64,000 bases of DNA from Dyella sp. AtDHG13 (GTDB lineage Bacteria > Pseudomonadota > Gammaproteobacteria > Xanthomonadales > Rhodanobacteraceae), in NCBI RefSeq assembly GCF_003201105.1, contig NZ_QICJ01000001.1, positions 558,001 to 622,000 of the forward strand, written 5' to 3'. Of the stretch, positions 54,281 through 63,406 are shown piece by piece. A model generated the notes under the pieces. That model made no database searches. It was not told where the DNA came from and worked only from the letters and a program-made list of their open reading frames with translations. How positions within the stretch are numbered: position 1 is the stretch's first letter; every line of letters starts with the position of its first letter. Position numbers and translations under genes: made by a program.

Positions 54281-55106
54281 GCGCACGCTCTCCGCGACGG
54301 TAGATCAGCGGCTGCTCGAACTCGAAGCCCACGTTGAGCCGCGTCAGCGATTCCGATTCGCCGATGACGAGCACGCCGCCCGGCGCCATCGCGCGGTGCA
54401 CGTTCTCCAACACGCTGCACTGCCCTTCCTCGTCGAAGTAGATGAGGACGTTGCGCAGCAAGGCGATGTCGAAACGGGCCGCGCCATCCAGCCGCCTGTG
54501 CAGATGGTGTTCACGGAACAGCACGTGCGCCCGCAGGGACGGCGACGCCAGGTAGCCCTCGCCGCTGGGCTGGAAATACTTGGCGGCCAGCTCCGGATGC
54601 GTGCGCCGCAGGCCTTCGATGCTCTTGCCCTGGTAATGCCCGGCCTTGCCCGTGGCCAGCACGTGGCTGGCGATGTCGGTGGCCAGGATCTGATACTTGA
54701 ACGCCGGATGATGCTCGCGAAACTCCTCGCACAGCATGGCCATGGAGTACGCCTCCTCACCGGTGGAGGCCGCCGCCGACCACAGCTGCAAGGTGGCGCC
54801 GCGATGCTGCCGGAACCATTCCGGCAGCAGTTGCTGCCGGAAGTGATCCCAGATGCGTGGCGTACGGAAGAACGAGGTCTCGTTGGTGGTCACCAGGTTG
54901 ATGAAGGCGCCCACTTCCTCCGGCTGCGCGTCCAACACCGCGAGGTAGTCACGGTAGCGGCTGAGCTCCAGCGCCTGCAGGCGGCGTCGCAGGCGCCCCT
55001 GCAGCAGGGTCCATTTCCTGTCCGCCATGTGGATGCCGGTATGGCGGCGCACCTTGTCCAGCAGGGCGCGCTGCACGCCCACATCGATCTCGCTCTCGAT
55101 CTCCAT
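54273..55106 (-). CDS. cheR: Chemotaxis protein methyltransferase CheR
   Basis: 277-aa SAM-dependent enzyme methylating glutamates of chemoreceptors. The N-terminal helical domain (HTGIHMADRKWTLLQGRLRRRLQAL) precedes the Rossmann methyltransferase domain with TTNETSFFRTPRIWDHF, LQLWSAAASTGEEAYSMAM (SAM site), ILATDIASHVLATGKAGHY and DIALLRNVLIYFDEEGQ. It sits 10 bases after the receptor gene. No cheB methylesterase is present in the cluster within this window. Confidence 0.95.
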   Translation of the reverse strand: MEIESEIDVGVQRALLDKVRRHTGIHMADRKWTLLQGRLRRRLQALELSRYRDYLAVLDAQPEEVGAFINLVTTNETSFFRTPRIWDHFRQQLLPEWFRQHRGATLQLWSAAASTGEEAYSMAMLCEEFREHHPAFKYQILATDIASHVLATGKAGHYQGKSIEGLRRTHPELAAKYFQPSGEGYLASPSLRAHVLFREHHLHRRLDGAARFDIALLRNVLIYFDEEGQCSVLENVHRAMAPGGVLVIGESESLTRLNVGFEFEQPLIYRRGERAHA

Positions 55107-55116
55107 GGCTCGATCC

Positions 55117-56814
55117 TCAGACCACGAAGCGCTGGACCATGCGGTTCAGTTCATCGGCACCCTGCGTGAGCGAGGTGGTGGAACGCGCGATGGTGTCGCA
55201 CGCCGCGGCCGATTTCTCGGTTTCCTCGGCCACCTGCTGGATCGCCGTGCTGACTTCGCGTGCGGCCACCAGTTGCTCGTCCGCGCCGCAAGAGATCTCG
55301 GAGATGGCCTGCGTGGTGCGGCCCACGCCGGCGACGATCTTCTCGAAGGCTTCGCCGGCCTGCTTGGAAATCTCGCTGCCCTGCGTCACGCGCTTCACCG
55401 ATTCGTTGATGAGCTTGGAGATCTCCTTAGTAGCCTGCGAGGAGCGCTCCGCCAGCTTGCGCACCTCATCGGCAACCACCGAGAAGCCCAGGCCATGTTC
55501 GCCGGCGCGCGCCGCCTCGATGGCGGCATTGAACGCCAGCAGGTTGGTCTGGCTGGCGATCTCGCCGATCACCTTGATGATCTCGCTGATGTCTTCGGAC
55601 GACTTGTTGATCAGCTCCATCGCCTCGATGGAACGGGCGATGGCCTTGGCGCCGCGCTCGGCTTCCTGGTGCGTGTCCTTGGCGAGCTGGTCGGCGCTGC
55701 GCGAGTTGGTGGCGATGGAGTTGATCGAGGCGGTGAGCTCCTCGATCGAGGCGTTCATTTCTTCCACGGTGGCGCCCAGCAGCTGCGCGCCGCTCGCCAC
55801 CGTGCTGGCGCGGCCGGCGATGTCCTGCGAGCTGCCGGAGAAGCCGCTGGCCGAATCGACGACCTTGCCGATCACGCCGCGCAGGTCGCTCATCATCTGC
55901 TGGATGCCGTCGGCGAGCTGGTCGATGGGGTCGCTGCCTTCCACGCGCACCTCGCCGGTAAGGTCGCCCTCCGCCGCCTTGCGCACGGTGCGGAGCAGCG
56001 CCTCGACCTTGCGCTGGTCCTCGGCGGCGCGCAGTTTCACGCTCTCTTCCAGCTCCACCTGCACGGTGACGTCGGTGGCGAATTTCACCACCTTGTTCAG
56101 CCGGCCGTTGCCGTCGTAGATCGGGTTGTAGGAGGCCTGGATCCAGATCACGCGGCCGCCCTTGCCCAGCCGCTTGTAGCGCCCCGCATCGAACTCGCCG
56201 CGATTGAGCTTGGCCCAGAACTCCGCATAGGCGGCGCTGGCCGTGTAGCCCTCTTCGCAGAACATGCGGTGATGGCGGCCCTTGATCTCGTCCAGTTCGT
56301 AGCCCATCGCCTTGAGGAAGTTGTCGTTGGCGTTGAGCACGTGGCCGTCCAGATCGAACTCGATCATGGCCTGCGCCTTGTCGATGGCGTTGACCATGCC
56401 TTCGAACTCGGCCTTCTGCTGGCGGGAGGCGGTGACGTCGGTGGCGAACTTCACCACCTTGTAGGGCTTGCCGCTCTCGTCGAACACCGGGTTGTACGAG
56501 GCGTTGATCCACACTTCGCGGCCGTCGCCGGCGATGCGCTTGTATTCGCCGCGATCGAGCACGCCCTTGCCCAGCTTCTCCCAGAATTTCTTGTATTCCG
56601 CGCTGGCCGCATACGCCGGCTCGCAGAAGATGCGGTGGTGCTGGCCACGGATGTCTTCCAGCGTGTAGCCGAGCGCATCGAGGAAATTGTCGTTGGCGTG
56701 AAGGATCTTCCCTTTAAGGTCGAACTCGATCACGGCCTGAACCTTGTTGAGCGCTTCGTTGACCGCACGCAGCTCGTGCGGCTCAAGCTGGATATCCGGT
56801 GTCTCTTTACCCAT
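55117..56814 (-). CDS. Soluble chemoreceptor with two PAS domains (BdlA-like)
   Basis: 565-aa methyl-accepting protein without membrane segments or a periplasmic domain. Two closely similar PAS-PAC units (residues about 12-135 and 135-257) share [22 protein letters not shown] / [22 protein letters not shown] and HHR(I/M)FCE, evidence of internal duplication. A linker and the signalling hairpin follow, with the highly conserved tip [41 protein letters not shown]. The layout is that of BdlA, which senses internal redox or energy state and drives biofilm dispersal in Pseudomonas. ATG 56814 follows GGAGAGG. First gene of a cluster with cheR, cheD and a triple CheW; a FliA promoter lies upstream. 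Confidence 0.94.
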   Translation of the reverse strand: MGKETPDIQLEPHELRAVNEALNKVQAVIEFDLKGKILHANDNFLDALGYTLEDIRGQHHRIFCEPAYAASAEYKKFWEKLGKGVLDRGEYKRIAGDGREVWINASYNPVFDESGKPYKVVKFATDVTASRQQKAEFEGMVNAIDKAQAMIEFDLDGHVLNANDNFLKAMGYELDEIKGRHHRMFCEEGYTASAAYAEFWAKLNRGEFDAGRYKRLGKGGRVIWIQASYNPIYDGNGRLNKVVKFATDVTVQVELEESVKLRAAEDQRKVEALLRTVRKAAEGDLTGEVRVEGSDPIDQLADGIQQMMSDLRGVIGKVVDSASGFSGSSQDIAGRASTVASGAQLLGATVEEMNASIEELTASINSIATNSRSADQLAKDTHQEAERGAKAIARSIEAMELINKSSEDISEIIKVIGEIASQTNLLAFNAAIEAARAGEHGLGFSVVADEVRKLAERSSQATKEISKLINESVKRVTQGSEISKQAGEAFEKIVAGVGRTTQAISEISCGADEQLVAAREVSTAIQQVAEETEKSAAACDTIARSTTSLTQGADELNRMVQRFVV

Positions 56815-56984
56815 GGCCCCTCTCCATCGTTGGCAAGAACGCAGACAAAACACTTCCGGCGGAAGCGATGCGGGAGAGGCATCGGATGCGTTGCTCCAAC
56901 GACACAAAGGCACGCGACGGCGCTCCCAGCATCCCGCTGGGCCGCAGCCGGCAAACCGTTGTGCGTCCTCCCCTTCGCTGTGGG

Positions 56985-57011
56985 ATATCGGCGCGGGAGA
57001 GATCGCCTTGA
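56985..57011 (-). promoter_or_regulatory. Sigma-28 (FliA) promoter of chemosensory operon
   Basis: Minus strand TCAAG-N14-GCCGATAT matches the flagellar sigma-28 consensus (TAAAG/TCAAG-N14-GCCGATAA) with correct spacing. It lies 171 bases upstream of the soluble receptor start, implying co-expression with flagellar and chemotaxis genes. Confidence 0.78.
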
Positions 57012-57129
57012 GGGGAGTATTTGCGCGGAAAATCCGGGGCTTTTGTGAGTTTCGTGAGATTCCGACGTGGATCGATTCAGGTGGCCGGCGCTCGATCCAT
57101 TGACGGCCGAAAAATGTGATGTGCTTCGC

Positions 57130-57157
57130 AAAAAGGGGCCTCGCGAGCGAAGCCCCT
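57130..57157 (-). terminator. Rho-independent terminator of lipoprotein esterase gene
   Basis: Minus-strand stem AAGGGGC(TT)CG...CG(AG)GCCCCTT followed by a T-run, 24 bases after the stop codon. Confidence 0.8.
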
Positions 57158-57180
57158 TACGGATGGCCTATGACTTAAGG

Positions 57181-58809
57181 CTAGGGTGCCGCGGCGCGCT
57201 TCAGCGTCGATTGCGGGCGCGCCACCGCGTACATCTCCCACGCGATCTTCTTGAGCAAGGCGGTGCGATCGTTGCCGACCGCATACAGGTCGAAATGGGT
57301 CTTGTCGGGCAGGAAGCGGATGTCCGAACGCGCGTGCAGTCCGTCCAGCGCATCCTTCAGGCGATGCGCGGCACCGTCGAGGTAGAAGGTGTCGGCCGTG
57401 CCGACGATCAGGTGGATCTTGCCGTCCAGGTCCGGCGCAAGCGCGGGCCAGTTGTCCTGCAGGCGGTGGGCGATGTCGTAGTGGTCGCGCCAATAGGCGA
57501 CGACGCTTGCGTCCACGTCGCCGGTATCGCGGTCGAACATGGGCAGCGGACGGCCGTCCTTGCCGCGCGGCGAAAACACCCACTCGAACGACGCCAGCTG
57601 TCCGCCGTAGCTGCCCAGCACGCGTTCCAGCTGAGCGAACTGCTGGAAGGTGGCCAGCACCTTGCCCTTGTCGCGCACCAGCGGATAGGCCGAACCGTCC
57701 GCCTTGCGGTACACGTTGGCGTGCGGCGCGTACAGGTCGACGCCGGTGAAGTCATGGAAATCGCTGGGATCGGGCGACGTGGACCAGGTGCCGCCGAATA
57801 CCTTGGGATAGCGCGTCTGCAGCCACAGCGTCGCCCAGCCGCCGGAGGAATGGCCATTGAGGAAGCGGCCGGACACGCGCGCATCCATGCGATAGCTCGA
57901 TTCCAGGTGCGGGATCAGCTCCTCGGTGAGCGCTTGTCCCCACGGGCCATTGTTCACCGAGTCGGCGAACTCGTGCGTGCCGGTGGGCGAGGATTCGTCC
58001 AGGTACACCCAGATCATCGGCGGCATGTCGCCCTTGGACATCGCCAGCCAGGTGCCGGTGATACCGCTGGGAAAATGATTCAGCCCACCGCCAAAGCCGT
58101 GCGTGACGTAGACGACCGGATAGGTGTCGCCAGCCTTGGCGTCATAGCCCGGCGGCAGCAGCACGAAACCGCGCATGTGGATGGGCCTGCCCCAGAACGC
58201 GGTGAGCGCGGGGCTGGTGAAGTCGATGTCCTCCACATGCTTGCGCGCCTCGGCCGCGCCATCGCGGATGGCCTGCGGCGCCGAAGGCGGCAGCGTCCAC
58301 GAGGCCTCTTTCGGCAATACGCTTTGCAGCGTCAAGGTGGATGCCGAAGCGCTCGGCCAGTGCAGCTTGACCACGTTGCTGACGATGTCGCCCGCGCCGC
58401 GGCCGGTGTAGTTGTAGCTGTGGTCGGCATCGAGCACGGCCTGCACGTAGTAGTCGCCGGCCGGCAGCTGCGTGACGGGTTGCGGATAGCTCATCGCATC
58501 GGCGTGAACGTCCACGCCCTGCCCTGGCGCGAGATGGCCCACTTCCTTGCCGATCACCGTGACCTTGGACGGATCGAGGATGTCGGTGTCGACCTCGGTG
58601 ACCTTGCCGTCCTTGGTGCCGGCCTCGGCGTCCTTCGCGCTTTCCACGAAGATCAGCAGTCGGCCCGAGGCCGCATCCGTGCCCGGCGCACCGAGGTCGA
58701 CGTGCAAGTCCCGCGAGGCCGAAGCGGCGGGATGGTCGACCGGCGAGCAGCCGGCGGCGGCAAGCCCCAGGCACAGCAGCGTGGAAAGCGTCAGGCGATG
58801 CGACGGCAT
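57181..58809 (-). CDS. Lipoprotein esterase (esterase D/enterochelin esterase-like alpha/beta hydrolase)
   Basis: 542-aa exported lipoprotein: lipobox in LGLAAAGCSPVD, then a roughly 210-residue beta-rich N-terminal domain and an esterase-D-type alpha/beta hydrolase domain. The latter shows VVYVTHGFGGG (oxyanion region), the nucleophile elbow in FLNGHSSGGWATLWLQTRYP, a late Asp in IHLIVGTADTFYLDG and the His in LPDKTHFDLYAVG. The substrate is unknown; siderophore- or acyl-ester-directed activities are known in the family. ATG 58809 starts the lipoprotein signal; the longer frame upstream is Arg-rich and unconvincing. It is followed by a strong terminator and is therefore the last gene on its transcript. 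Confidence 0.87.
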   Translation of the reverse strand: MPSHRLTLSTLLCLGLAAAGCSPVDHPAASASRDLHVDLGAPGTDAASGRLLIFVESAKDAEAGTKDGKVTEVDTDILDPSKVTVIGKEVGHLAPGQGVDVHADAMSYPQPVTQLPAGDYYVQAVLDADHSYNYTGRGAGDIVSNVVKLHWPSASASTLTLQSVLPKEASWTLPPSAPQAIRDGAAEARKHVEDIDFTSPALTAFWGRPIHMRGFVLLPPGYDAKAGDTYPVVYVTHGFGGGLNHFPSGITGTWLAMSKGDMPPMIWVYLDESSPTGTHEFADSVNNGPWGQALTEELIPHLESSYRMDARVSGRFLNGHSSGGWATLWLQTRYPKVFGGTWSTSPDPSDFHDFTGVDLYAPHANVYRKADGSAYPLVRDKGKVLATFQQFAQLERVLGSYGGQLASFEWVFSPRGKDGRPLPMFDRDTGDVDASVVAYWRDHYDIAHRLQDNWPALAPDLDGKIHLIVGTADTFYLDGAAHRLKDALDGLHARSDIRFLPDKTHFDLYAVGNDRTALLKKIAWEMYAVARPQSTLKRAAAP

Positions 58810-58891
58810 GTTGGACTCCCTATGGTGTTCCCCTTGGTAGGCGAACCTTCGTGCCAAGCGGAGCGAATGTCCATCCCTCCCGGCGCCTGCG

Positions 58892-60166
58892 TTACGGGAT
58901 GCGCTGGCCCGTCCCGTACGGCGGCTTGTCGCTCTGGCGGATCCAGTCCGCGAGCAGGCGGAAATAGCCGTCCGTGATGCGCGTGACATGGCGGGTGCCA
59001 TCCGCATCCTGGGTGAACTCGTACATGCCGTGGTCGGTATGCGGGTACACGTAAAGATCGATGGGCTTGCCTTCGCGCTTGAGCGCGGTCAGGCGTTCGC
59101 GGGTCAGCGCCTCGGGCGCGTCGCGGTCCTCGCCGGCCAGCACCCAGAGCTGGGGAATGTCCAGGGCGCGCAGCGCCGCGACGGCGTCGTAATGCCAGTC
59201 GATGTTGAGATTGTCGTAGCGCGGCGCGCCGGTGCGGCGCAGGTCTGCCTCGTCTTCCGCCAGCAGTTCGCCGGTGTATTCGCCCTCGATGCTGTGCAGC
59301 CAGGGCTCGTTGGCGAACTTGCGCTTCACTGCGGCAAGCTGCTCGAAGCCCGACGTGAAGTGCGAGGCCATCACGGCCCCGGTTGCATCGGTGACTTCGC
59401 GCACGCGGGCGATGGCAGCTGCGTCGTAGCCCTTCTCCTGCATCTCCACCACGGCCTGCTGCTGGTCTTCCTCCAGCGGCGTCATCGCCAGGCCAAAGCC
59501 CACCTCGACGAAATCGGCATGCGCAAGCGCCGCCGCGCGCGGCGCCACCCAGCCGCCCTGGCTGCCGCCGAAGAAACCCGTGCGCGACACGCGCCCACCA
59601 GCCAGCTTGCGCGCCTGCTCCATCGCGGCGGCGGCGTCCTCGGCCAGCAGTTCGAAGTGCTGCGTGTAGTCGCCTTCGGAGGCGCCGGTGCCGCGCTTGT
59701 CAAAGGCGAACACGGCCAGGCCCTGCGCGGCGAACATATACGGGTAGTAGCCACCGATGCCCGGCGTCTTCTCCGAACCATGCACGAAGACCACCAGCGG
59801 CGGCTTGCCGTTCGGCTGCGCGGGCTCGATCAGCACGCCGGCCAGTTCCGCGCCGTGGCTCTTGAAGCGCGTTGGCGTCTCGCGCAGGGCCCACTGCGGT
59901 TGCGCCGCGTAGCGGCCATCGTCCTGCCGCACGCTCACCACGCCCTGCGCGCAGCGCACGGGGCCGTCGGCGGCGTTGACGTCGCCGCGCCGGCCATCGA
60001 GAAAGGTGTAGCGCTCCGGCGCTTGCGCGCCGTTGCCGGTCGGGTTGGAGATCACCACGGGCGGCTTGCCGGTTTCGCCGTACACGCCGTAATGGCAGGC
60101 GGGCGACGCGGCCAGGCTCGCACCGGCAAACGACAGGCACAGCACGCCTGCGACAAGCTGCTTCAT
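58892..60166 (-). CDS. Exported alpha/beta hydrolase
   Basis: 424-aa secreted hydrolase with signal peptide MKQLVAGVLCLSFAGASLA. An N-terminal beta domain precedes the alpha/beta hydrolase fold: VVFVHGSEKTPGIGGYYPY, AFDKRGTGASEGDYT, nucleophile in TGFFGGSQGGWVAPRAAALA, the acid near LWVLAGEDRDAP and the His in VYPHTDHGMYEFT. This pattern resembles dienelactone hydrolase/S9-like esterases of Xanthomonadales; the substrate is unknown. The lipoprotein esterase gene follows 82 bases downstream on the same strand. Confidence 0.88.
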   Translation of the reverse strand: MKQLVAGVLCLSFAGASLAASPACHYGVYGETGKPPVVISNPTGNGAQAPERYTFLDGRRGDVNAADGPVRCAQGVVSVRQDDGRYAAQPQWALRETPTRFKSHGAELAGVLIEPAQPNGKPPLVVFVHGSEKTPGIGGYYPYMFAAQGLAVFAFDKRGTGASEGDYTQHFELLAEDAAAAMEQARKLAGGRVSRTGFFGGSQGGWVAPRAAALAHADFVEVGFGLAMTPLEEDQQQAVVEMQEKGYDAAAIARVREVTDATGAVMASHFTSGFEQLAAVKRKFANEPWLHSIEGEYTGELLAEDEADLRRTGAPRYDNLNIDWHYDAVAALRALDIPQLWVLAGEDRDAPEALTRERLTALKREGKPIDLYVYPHTDHGMYEFTQDADGTRHVTRITDGYFRLLADWIRQSDKPPYGTGQRIP

Positions 60167-60235
60167 GGGATACCGCTCCTTGGTGGGGACGCCGCCACTA
60201 TAGGCAGCGTCTCGCCGCGGCGCCCCTGCTGTTGG

Positions 60236-61879
60236 TCAGGGCTTGTCCTGCTTGACCGGCGCGAGGCGCAGGTCCTGGAAGTCGAAGCTGAAATCCGTCA
60301 GCGGCGACACCGGCTGCATGCGCACCTCGCGCACCTTGCCGTCGGCATCCAGCGCGTAGCTGACGAAGGCGTCAGCATTGAGCGCGCGATCGTCCCAGCG
60401 CACGATGAAGGTGTCGTGCTGCCACGGCGTCATGGTGCCCACCAGCTGCGCCGTCTTGGAGAACGCCATGCGCAGCTTGCCGCCCTGCTGGCTCACCACG
60501 ATGTCGCCGTACCACGGATCGCGGAACGTACCGGCGTATCCCGACAGCGGCAACGACGGCTTGCCGTTCCTGTCGCGCGCCGCCTCATGCTTTTTCCAGC
60601 TGTCGTCGGCGTTGCCTTCGGACTTCTTCACCGCGGCGGCATACGCGCCCACCCAGTCGGTCTTGTCCTTGCCCAGATACGCATCGAGCACGCGATAAGT
60701 GACCGCGTTGAACGCCGCGCCGGATTCCTGGTTGGTCAGCACCACCACGCCGAGCTTGAGCTCCGGCACCAGGGTGACGCGCGACACCATGCCCGGCCAG
60801 CCGCCCGTGTGCCACACCAGGCGCTGGCCCTGGTAATCGGAGAGGAACCAGCCTTCGCCGTAGCCCGCGAAGTTGGGACGGGTGGCCTTGAGTTCCGGCA
60901 CGGGCGGCTCGGAAATCTTCATCGGCGTGAGCATGGACCACATCTGCTTCTGGCTGCCCTCGGAGAACAACGGCTTGCCGTCGGGCAGCTTGCCGCCAGC
61001 GAGCTGCACGTTCATCCACTTGGCCATGTCGTGCACGCTGGCGTAGATGCCGCCGGCGCCGGAGTTGTTCGACCACGCCATGGGCGGCACCGGTTTCAGC
61101 TCGGTGAAGTTGAACTTGGCGTGACCCATGGCCACGTCCATGCCGGGCTTGAGCTGCGACATGTCGATCAGCGATTCGTCCATGCCGACCGGCTTGAAGA
61201 TGCGCTGGGAAATGAAATCCGCGTAGCTCTGGCCCGACACCTGCTCGATCACCAGCGTCGCCACCGCGAACAGGATGTTGTCGTAGGCATAGGCACTGCG
61301 GAAGCTGGTGGCGAGCGGCACGTTGCGCAGGCGCTGCACCACGTCCTTGGTGGAATACGAGGTGGGCGGCCAGTACAGCAGGTCGCCCGCGCCCAGGCCC
61401 AGGCCGCTGCGATGCGCCAGCAGGTCGCGGATGCGCATTTCGCGCGTCACGTAAGGGTCGGACATCTGGAACCACGGCAGATGGTCGATCACGCGATCGT
61501 CCATGTTGAGCTTGCCTTCCTCGGCCAGCATCTGCAGCGCGGCAGCGGTGAAGGCCTTCGTGTTGGAGGCGATGGCGAAGCGCGTGCGTGCGTCCACCGC
61601 TTCGGGCTTGCCCAGTTCGCGCAGGCCATAGCCCTGCTCCAGCACCACCTGACCATCCTTGACGATGGCCACGGCGATGCCCGGCACGTCGAACTGCTTG
61701 CGCACGCTGTCCACGTAGGCGGAGAAATCCTGCAGCTGCGCCGGCAACGCGGGTTGCGCCTGACTCGCCACAACGACGGGCGTCGCGGCGGCTGGCGCAG
61801 TCTGTGCCCATACCGGCGCCGTCAGGAACAGCAGCGCGCAACAGCCCGCCACGCGCGGGGAAAGGGTTCGCAGAAACAT
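60236..61879 (-). CDS. Exported serine hydrolase, class C beta-lactamase fold with DUF3471 tail
   Basis: 547-aa secreted protein. Signal peptide (MFLRTLSPRVAGCCALLFLTAPVWAQ). The active-site S-x-x-K is Ser105-Asn-Thr-Lys108 (FAIASNTKAF) and Y-x-N is Tyr199-Asp-Asn201 (YAYDNILFAV); a third HTGG-type box is in LVWHTGGWPG. The last 100 residues look like DUF3471 (DPWYGDIVVSQQGGKLRM ... FSFDFQDLRL). Such proteins are D-aminopeptidases or esterases more often than true lactamases. ATG 61879 has GGAG seven bases upstream. Confidence 0.9.
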   Translation of the reverse strand: MFLRTLSPRVAGCCALLFLTAPVWAQTAPAAATPVVVASQAQPALPAQLQDFSAYVDSVRKQFDVPGIAVAIVKDGQVVLEQGYGLRELGKPEAVDARTRFAIASNTKAFTAAALQMLAEEGKLNMDDRVIDHLPWFQMSDPYVTREMRIRDLLAHRSGLGLGAGDLLYWPPTSYSTKDVVQRLRNVPLATSFRSAYAYDNILFAVATLVIEQVSGQSYADFISQRIFKPVGMDESLIDMSQLKPGMDVAMGHAKFNFTELKPVPPMAWSNNSGAGGIYASVHDMAKWMNVQLAGGKLPDGKPLFSEGSQKQMWSMLTPMKISEPPVPELKATRPNFAGYGEGWFLSDYQGQRLVWHTGGWPGMVSRVTLVPELKLGVVVLTNQESGAAFNAVTYRVLDAYLGKDKTDWVGAYAAAVKKSEGNADDSWKKHEAARDRNGKPSLPLSGYAGTFRDPWYGDIVVSQQGGKLRMAFSKTAQLVGTMTPWQHDTFIVRWDDRALNADAFVSYALDADGKVREVRMQPVSPLTDFSFDFQDLRLAPVKQDKP

Positions 61880-62016
61880 TCGGCAACTCCGCAACGGCAA
61901 AAGTCCACACTATCGCGGCAAAGCCCCGGCTGATCCAGCACTGAAGGTCATGCCCCAGCCGTCTCGACGCGATGCGCCGCAGCACGGATCATGCAGCCTT
62001 GCATACAGGAGCTGGC

Positions 62017-62799
62017 ATGAACGATCTGGCCGAATGGATCGCCACCCACGCGCTGCCCGTGTGGGCGGCCCTGCTGATGGCGACGCTCGTCGTGGGCGAC
62101 GTGGCGTGGCAATGGAATCGCCGGCACGGCAGGAAGACCGCGGCGGCCGGCGGGCAACCCGTGGCGGTGCGCGGCGTCACGGCGGCGCTGCTCCTGCTAT
62201 CGATGGGCCTGTTGTTCGCCGCGATTGCCGTAGCGCTGAACGAGGAAGCCACGCGCTGGCTGCCGGCGTTCGACCAGTCGCTGGCCAAGGATCTGCACGC
62301 CAGCATGCAACCCGGTGTGCTGCGGCTGGTGGCGGCGGTATCCCATGCCGGCGACCTCGGTTCGGTCGCGGCGGCGAGCGTGCTGGTGCTCGCCGTGCTC
62401 CTGCTGCGCCGGCACGTGCGGCTGGCCACGTGCTGGGCCGTCGCCATGGCCGGCATCGTGCCCATCAACAGCGGCCTGAAGGCGATGTTCCAGCGCCCTC
62501 GCCCGCTGGACGGCTACATGGTCGAACACGGCTGGAGCTTTCCCAGCGGACACGCCTTCGGCGCCATCGTGTTCTACGGCATGCTGGCCTATGTGCTGCT
62601 GCAGCGGCTGCCGCATCGATGGCATCGCTGGGTCATTGCCGCCGCCGTCGCGATGATCGGCGTGATCGGCCTCAGCCGCATCGTGCTGCAGGTGCACTAT
62701 TTCAGCGACGTCATGGCCGGCTATGCGAGCGGCATGGCGTGGCTCGCGGTGTGCCTCGGCATGGCGGAATGGTGGCGGCTGCGCGCCCCGCGCCGCTGA
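62017..62799 (+). CDS. PAP2-family membrane phosphatase
   Basis: 260-aa inner-membrane phosphatase with about six hydrophobic segments. The three PAP2 motifs are clear: K-x6-RP (KAMFQRPRPLDG), PSGHAF, and SR-x5-H-x3-D (SRIVLQVHYFSDVMAG). Likely dephosphorylates lipid phosphates or undecaprenyl pyrophosphate on the periplasmic side. AGGAG lies six bases before ATG 62017; an earlier in-frame start at 61972 lacks support. It is convergent with the Ivy-like gene. Confidence 0.92.
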   Translation: MNDLAEWIATHALPVWAALLMATLVVGDVAWQWNRRHGRKTAAAGGQPVAVRGVTAALLLLSMGLLFAAIAVALNEEATRWLPAFDQSLAKDLHASMQPGVLRLVAAVSHAGDLGSVAAASVLVLAVLLLRRHVRLATCWAVAMAGIVPINSGLKAMFQRPRPLDGYMVEHGWSFPSGHAFGAIVFYGMLAYVLLQRLPHRWHRWVIAAAVAMIGVIGLSRIVLQVHYFSDVMAGYASGMAWLAVCLGMAEWWRLRAPRR

Positions 62800-62803
62800 G
62801 CGG

Positions 62804-63328
62804 TCAGTTCGGCGAGTAGAGCATGTGATGCAGCAACTGCTTCGATCGCTGGTCCGGCGAGCCTAGCCAGAGCAGGTCATCGTTGGCCGGATCGTTGCTG
62901 TCCGCATCGTTCGCTGCGCTGGGCTTGCGCCGCGCGAACAGGCCGGACATGGCGTGCGTACTCTCGTCGTAGAGGATCAGTATGCGTTCCGAGGGACAGT
63001 CGTGCGGCTTGCACGCCGCGGCGAGCAGCAGCGTGTGGCCGTCCAGCACGACCTGCTGCGCGGGCGTCGCCACGCCGCCCTGCTTCGCCCATGCGGGCAA
63101 CTGGTCGGCGCCGGACAAGGCCGCGAACGCCGTGGAAAAATCCGGGCGCTGCATCAGGTCGTAGAGATAGGTCAGGCCACTGGGAGTGCTGGAGGTGGTC
63201 GCCAGCGCGGGAGCGGCGGTGGAAGGTGCGGATGGCGCGCCCGAGGTCGGCGCGTTGCCTTCGTGCTGCTGCGAACACGCGGTGCAGGCAAGCAGCAGGC
63301 CCAGGACGACGATGGAACGATGACGCAT
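62804..63328 (-). CDS. Ivy-family lysozyme inhibitor lipoprotein
   Basis: 174-aa lipoprotein (lipobox LLACTACSQQ) whose C-terminal 110 residues follow inhibitor of vertebrate lysozyme (Ivy): LPAWAKQGGVATPAQQVVLDGHTLLLAAACKPHDC, the exact CKPHDC loop whose His plugs the lysozyme active site, then MSGLFARR and LLWLGSPDQRSKQLLHHML. A Pro/Ser/Ala/Thr-rich spacer separates the lipid anchor from the inhibitor domain, whereas E. coli Ivy is a soluble periplasmic dimer. Protects peptidoglycan from C-type lysozymes of hosts or predators. Confidence 0.87.
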   Translation of the reverse strand: MRHRSIVVLGLLLACTACSQQHEGNAPTSGAPSAPSTAAPALATTSSTPSGLTYLYDLMQRPDFSTAFAALSGADQLPAWAKQGGVATPAQQVVLDGHTLLLAAACKPHDCPSERILILYDESTHAMSGLFARRKPSAANDADSNDPANDDLLWLGSPDQRSKQLLHHMLYSPN

Positions 63329-63406
63329 GAAAACCTCCGATGGTGACGGTGCGCATCGCCGGGGCCGGGAGGCGACGCCGCCTGGGCAGCGCCGCCTTGC
63401 CGCCGG

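Larger units (their letters stand above)
56815..57180. other. 366-base intergenic region upstream of chemoreceptor
   Basis: Contains the leader and the sigma-28 promoter of the chemosensory operon (56985-57011) and, at its far end, the terminator of the upstream esterase gene (57130-57157). No small gene is convincing. Confidence 0.6.

Noticed and set aside
57181-58809. The esterase as the missing frmB
   Set aside because: It is an exported lipoprotein with a large extra N-terminal domain, whereas S-formylglutathione hydrolase is a compact cytoplasmic enzyme.
58988-61933. A 981-codon plus-strand open frame
   Set aside because: Antisense to two exported hydrolases with intact active sites; His/Arg/Ala-rich shadow.
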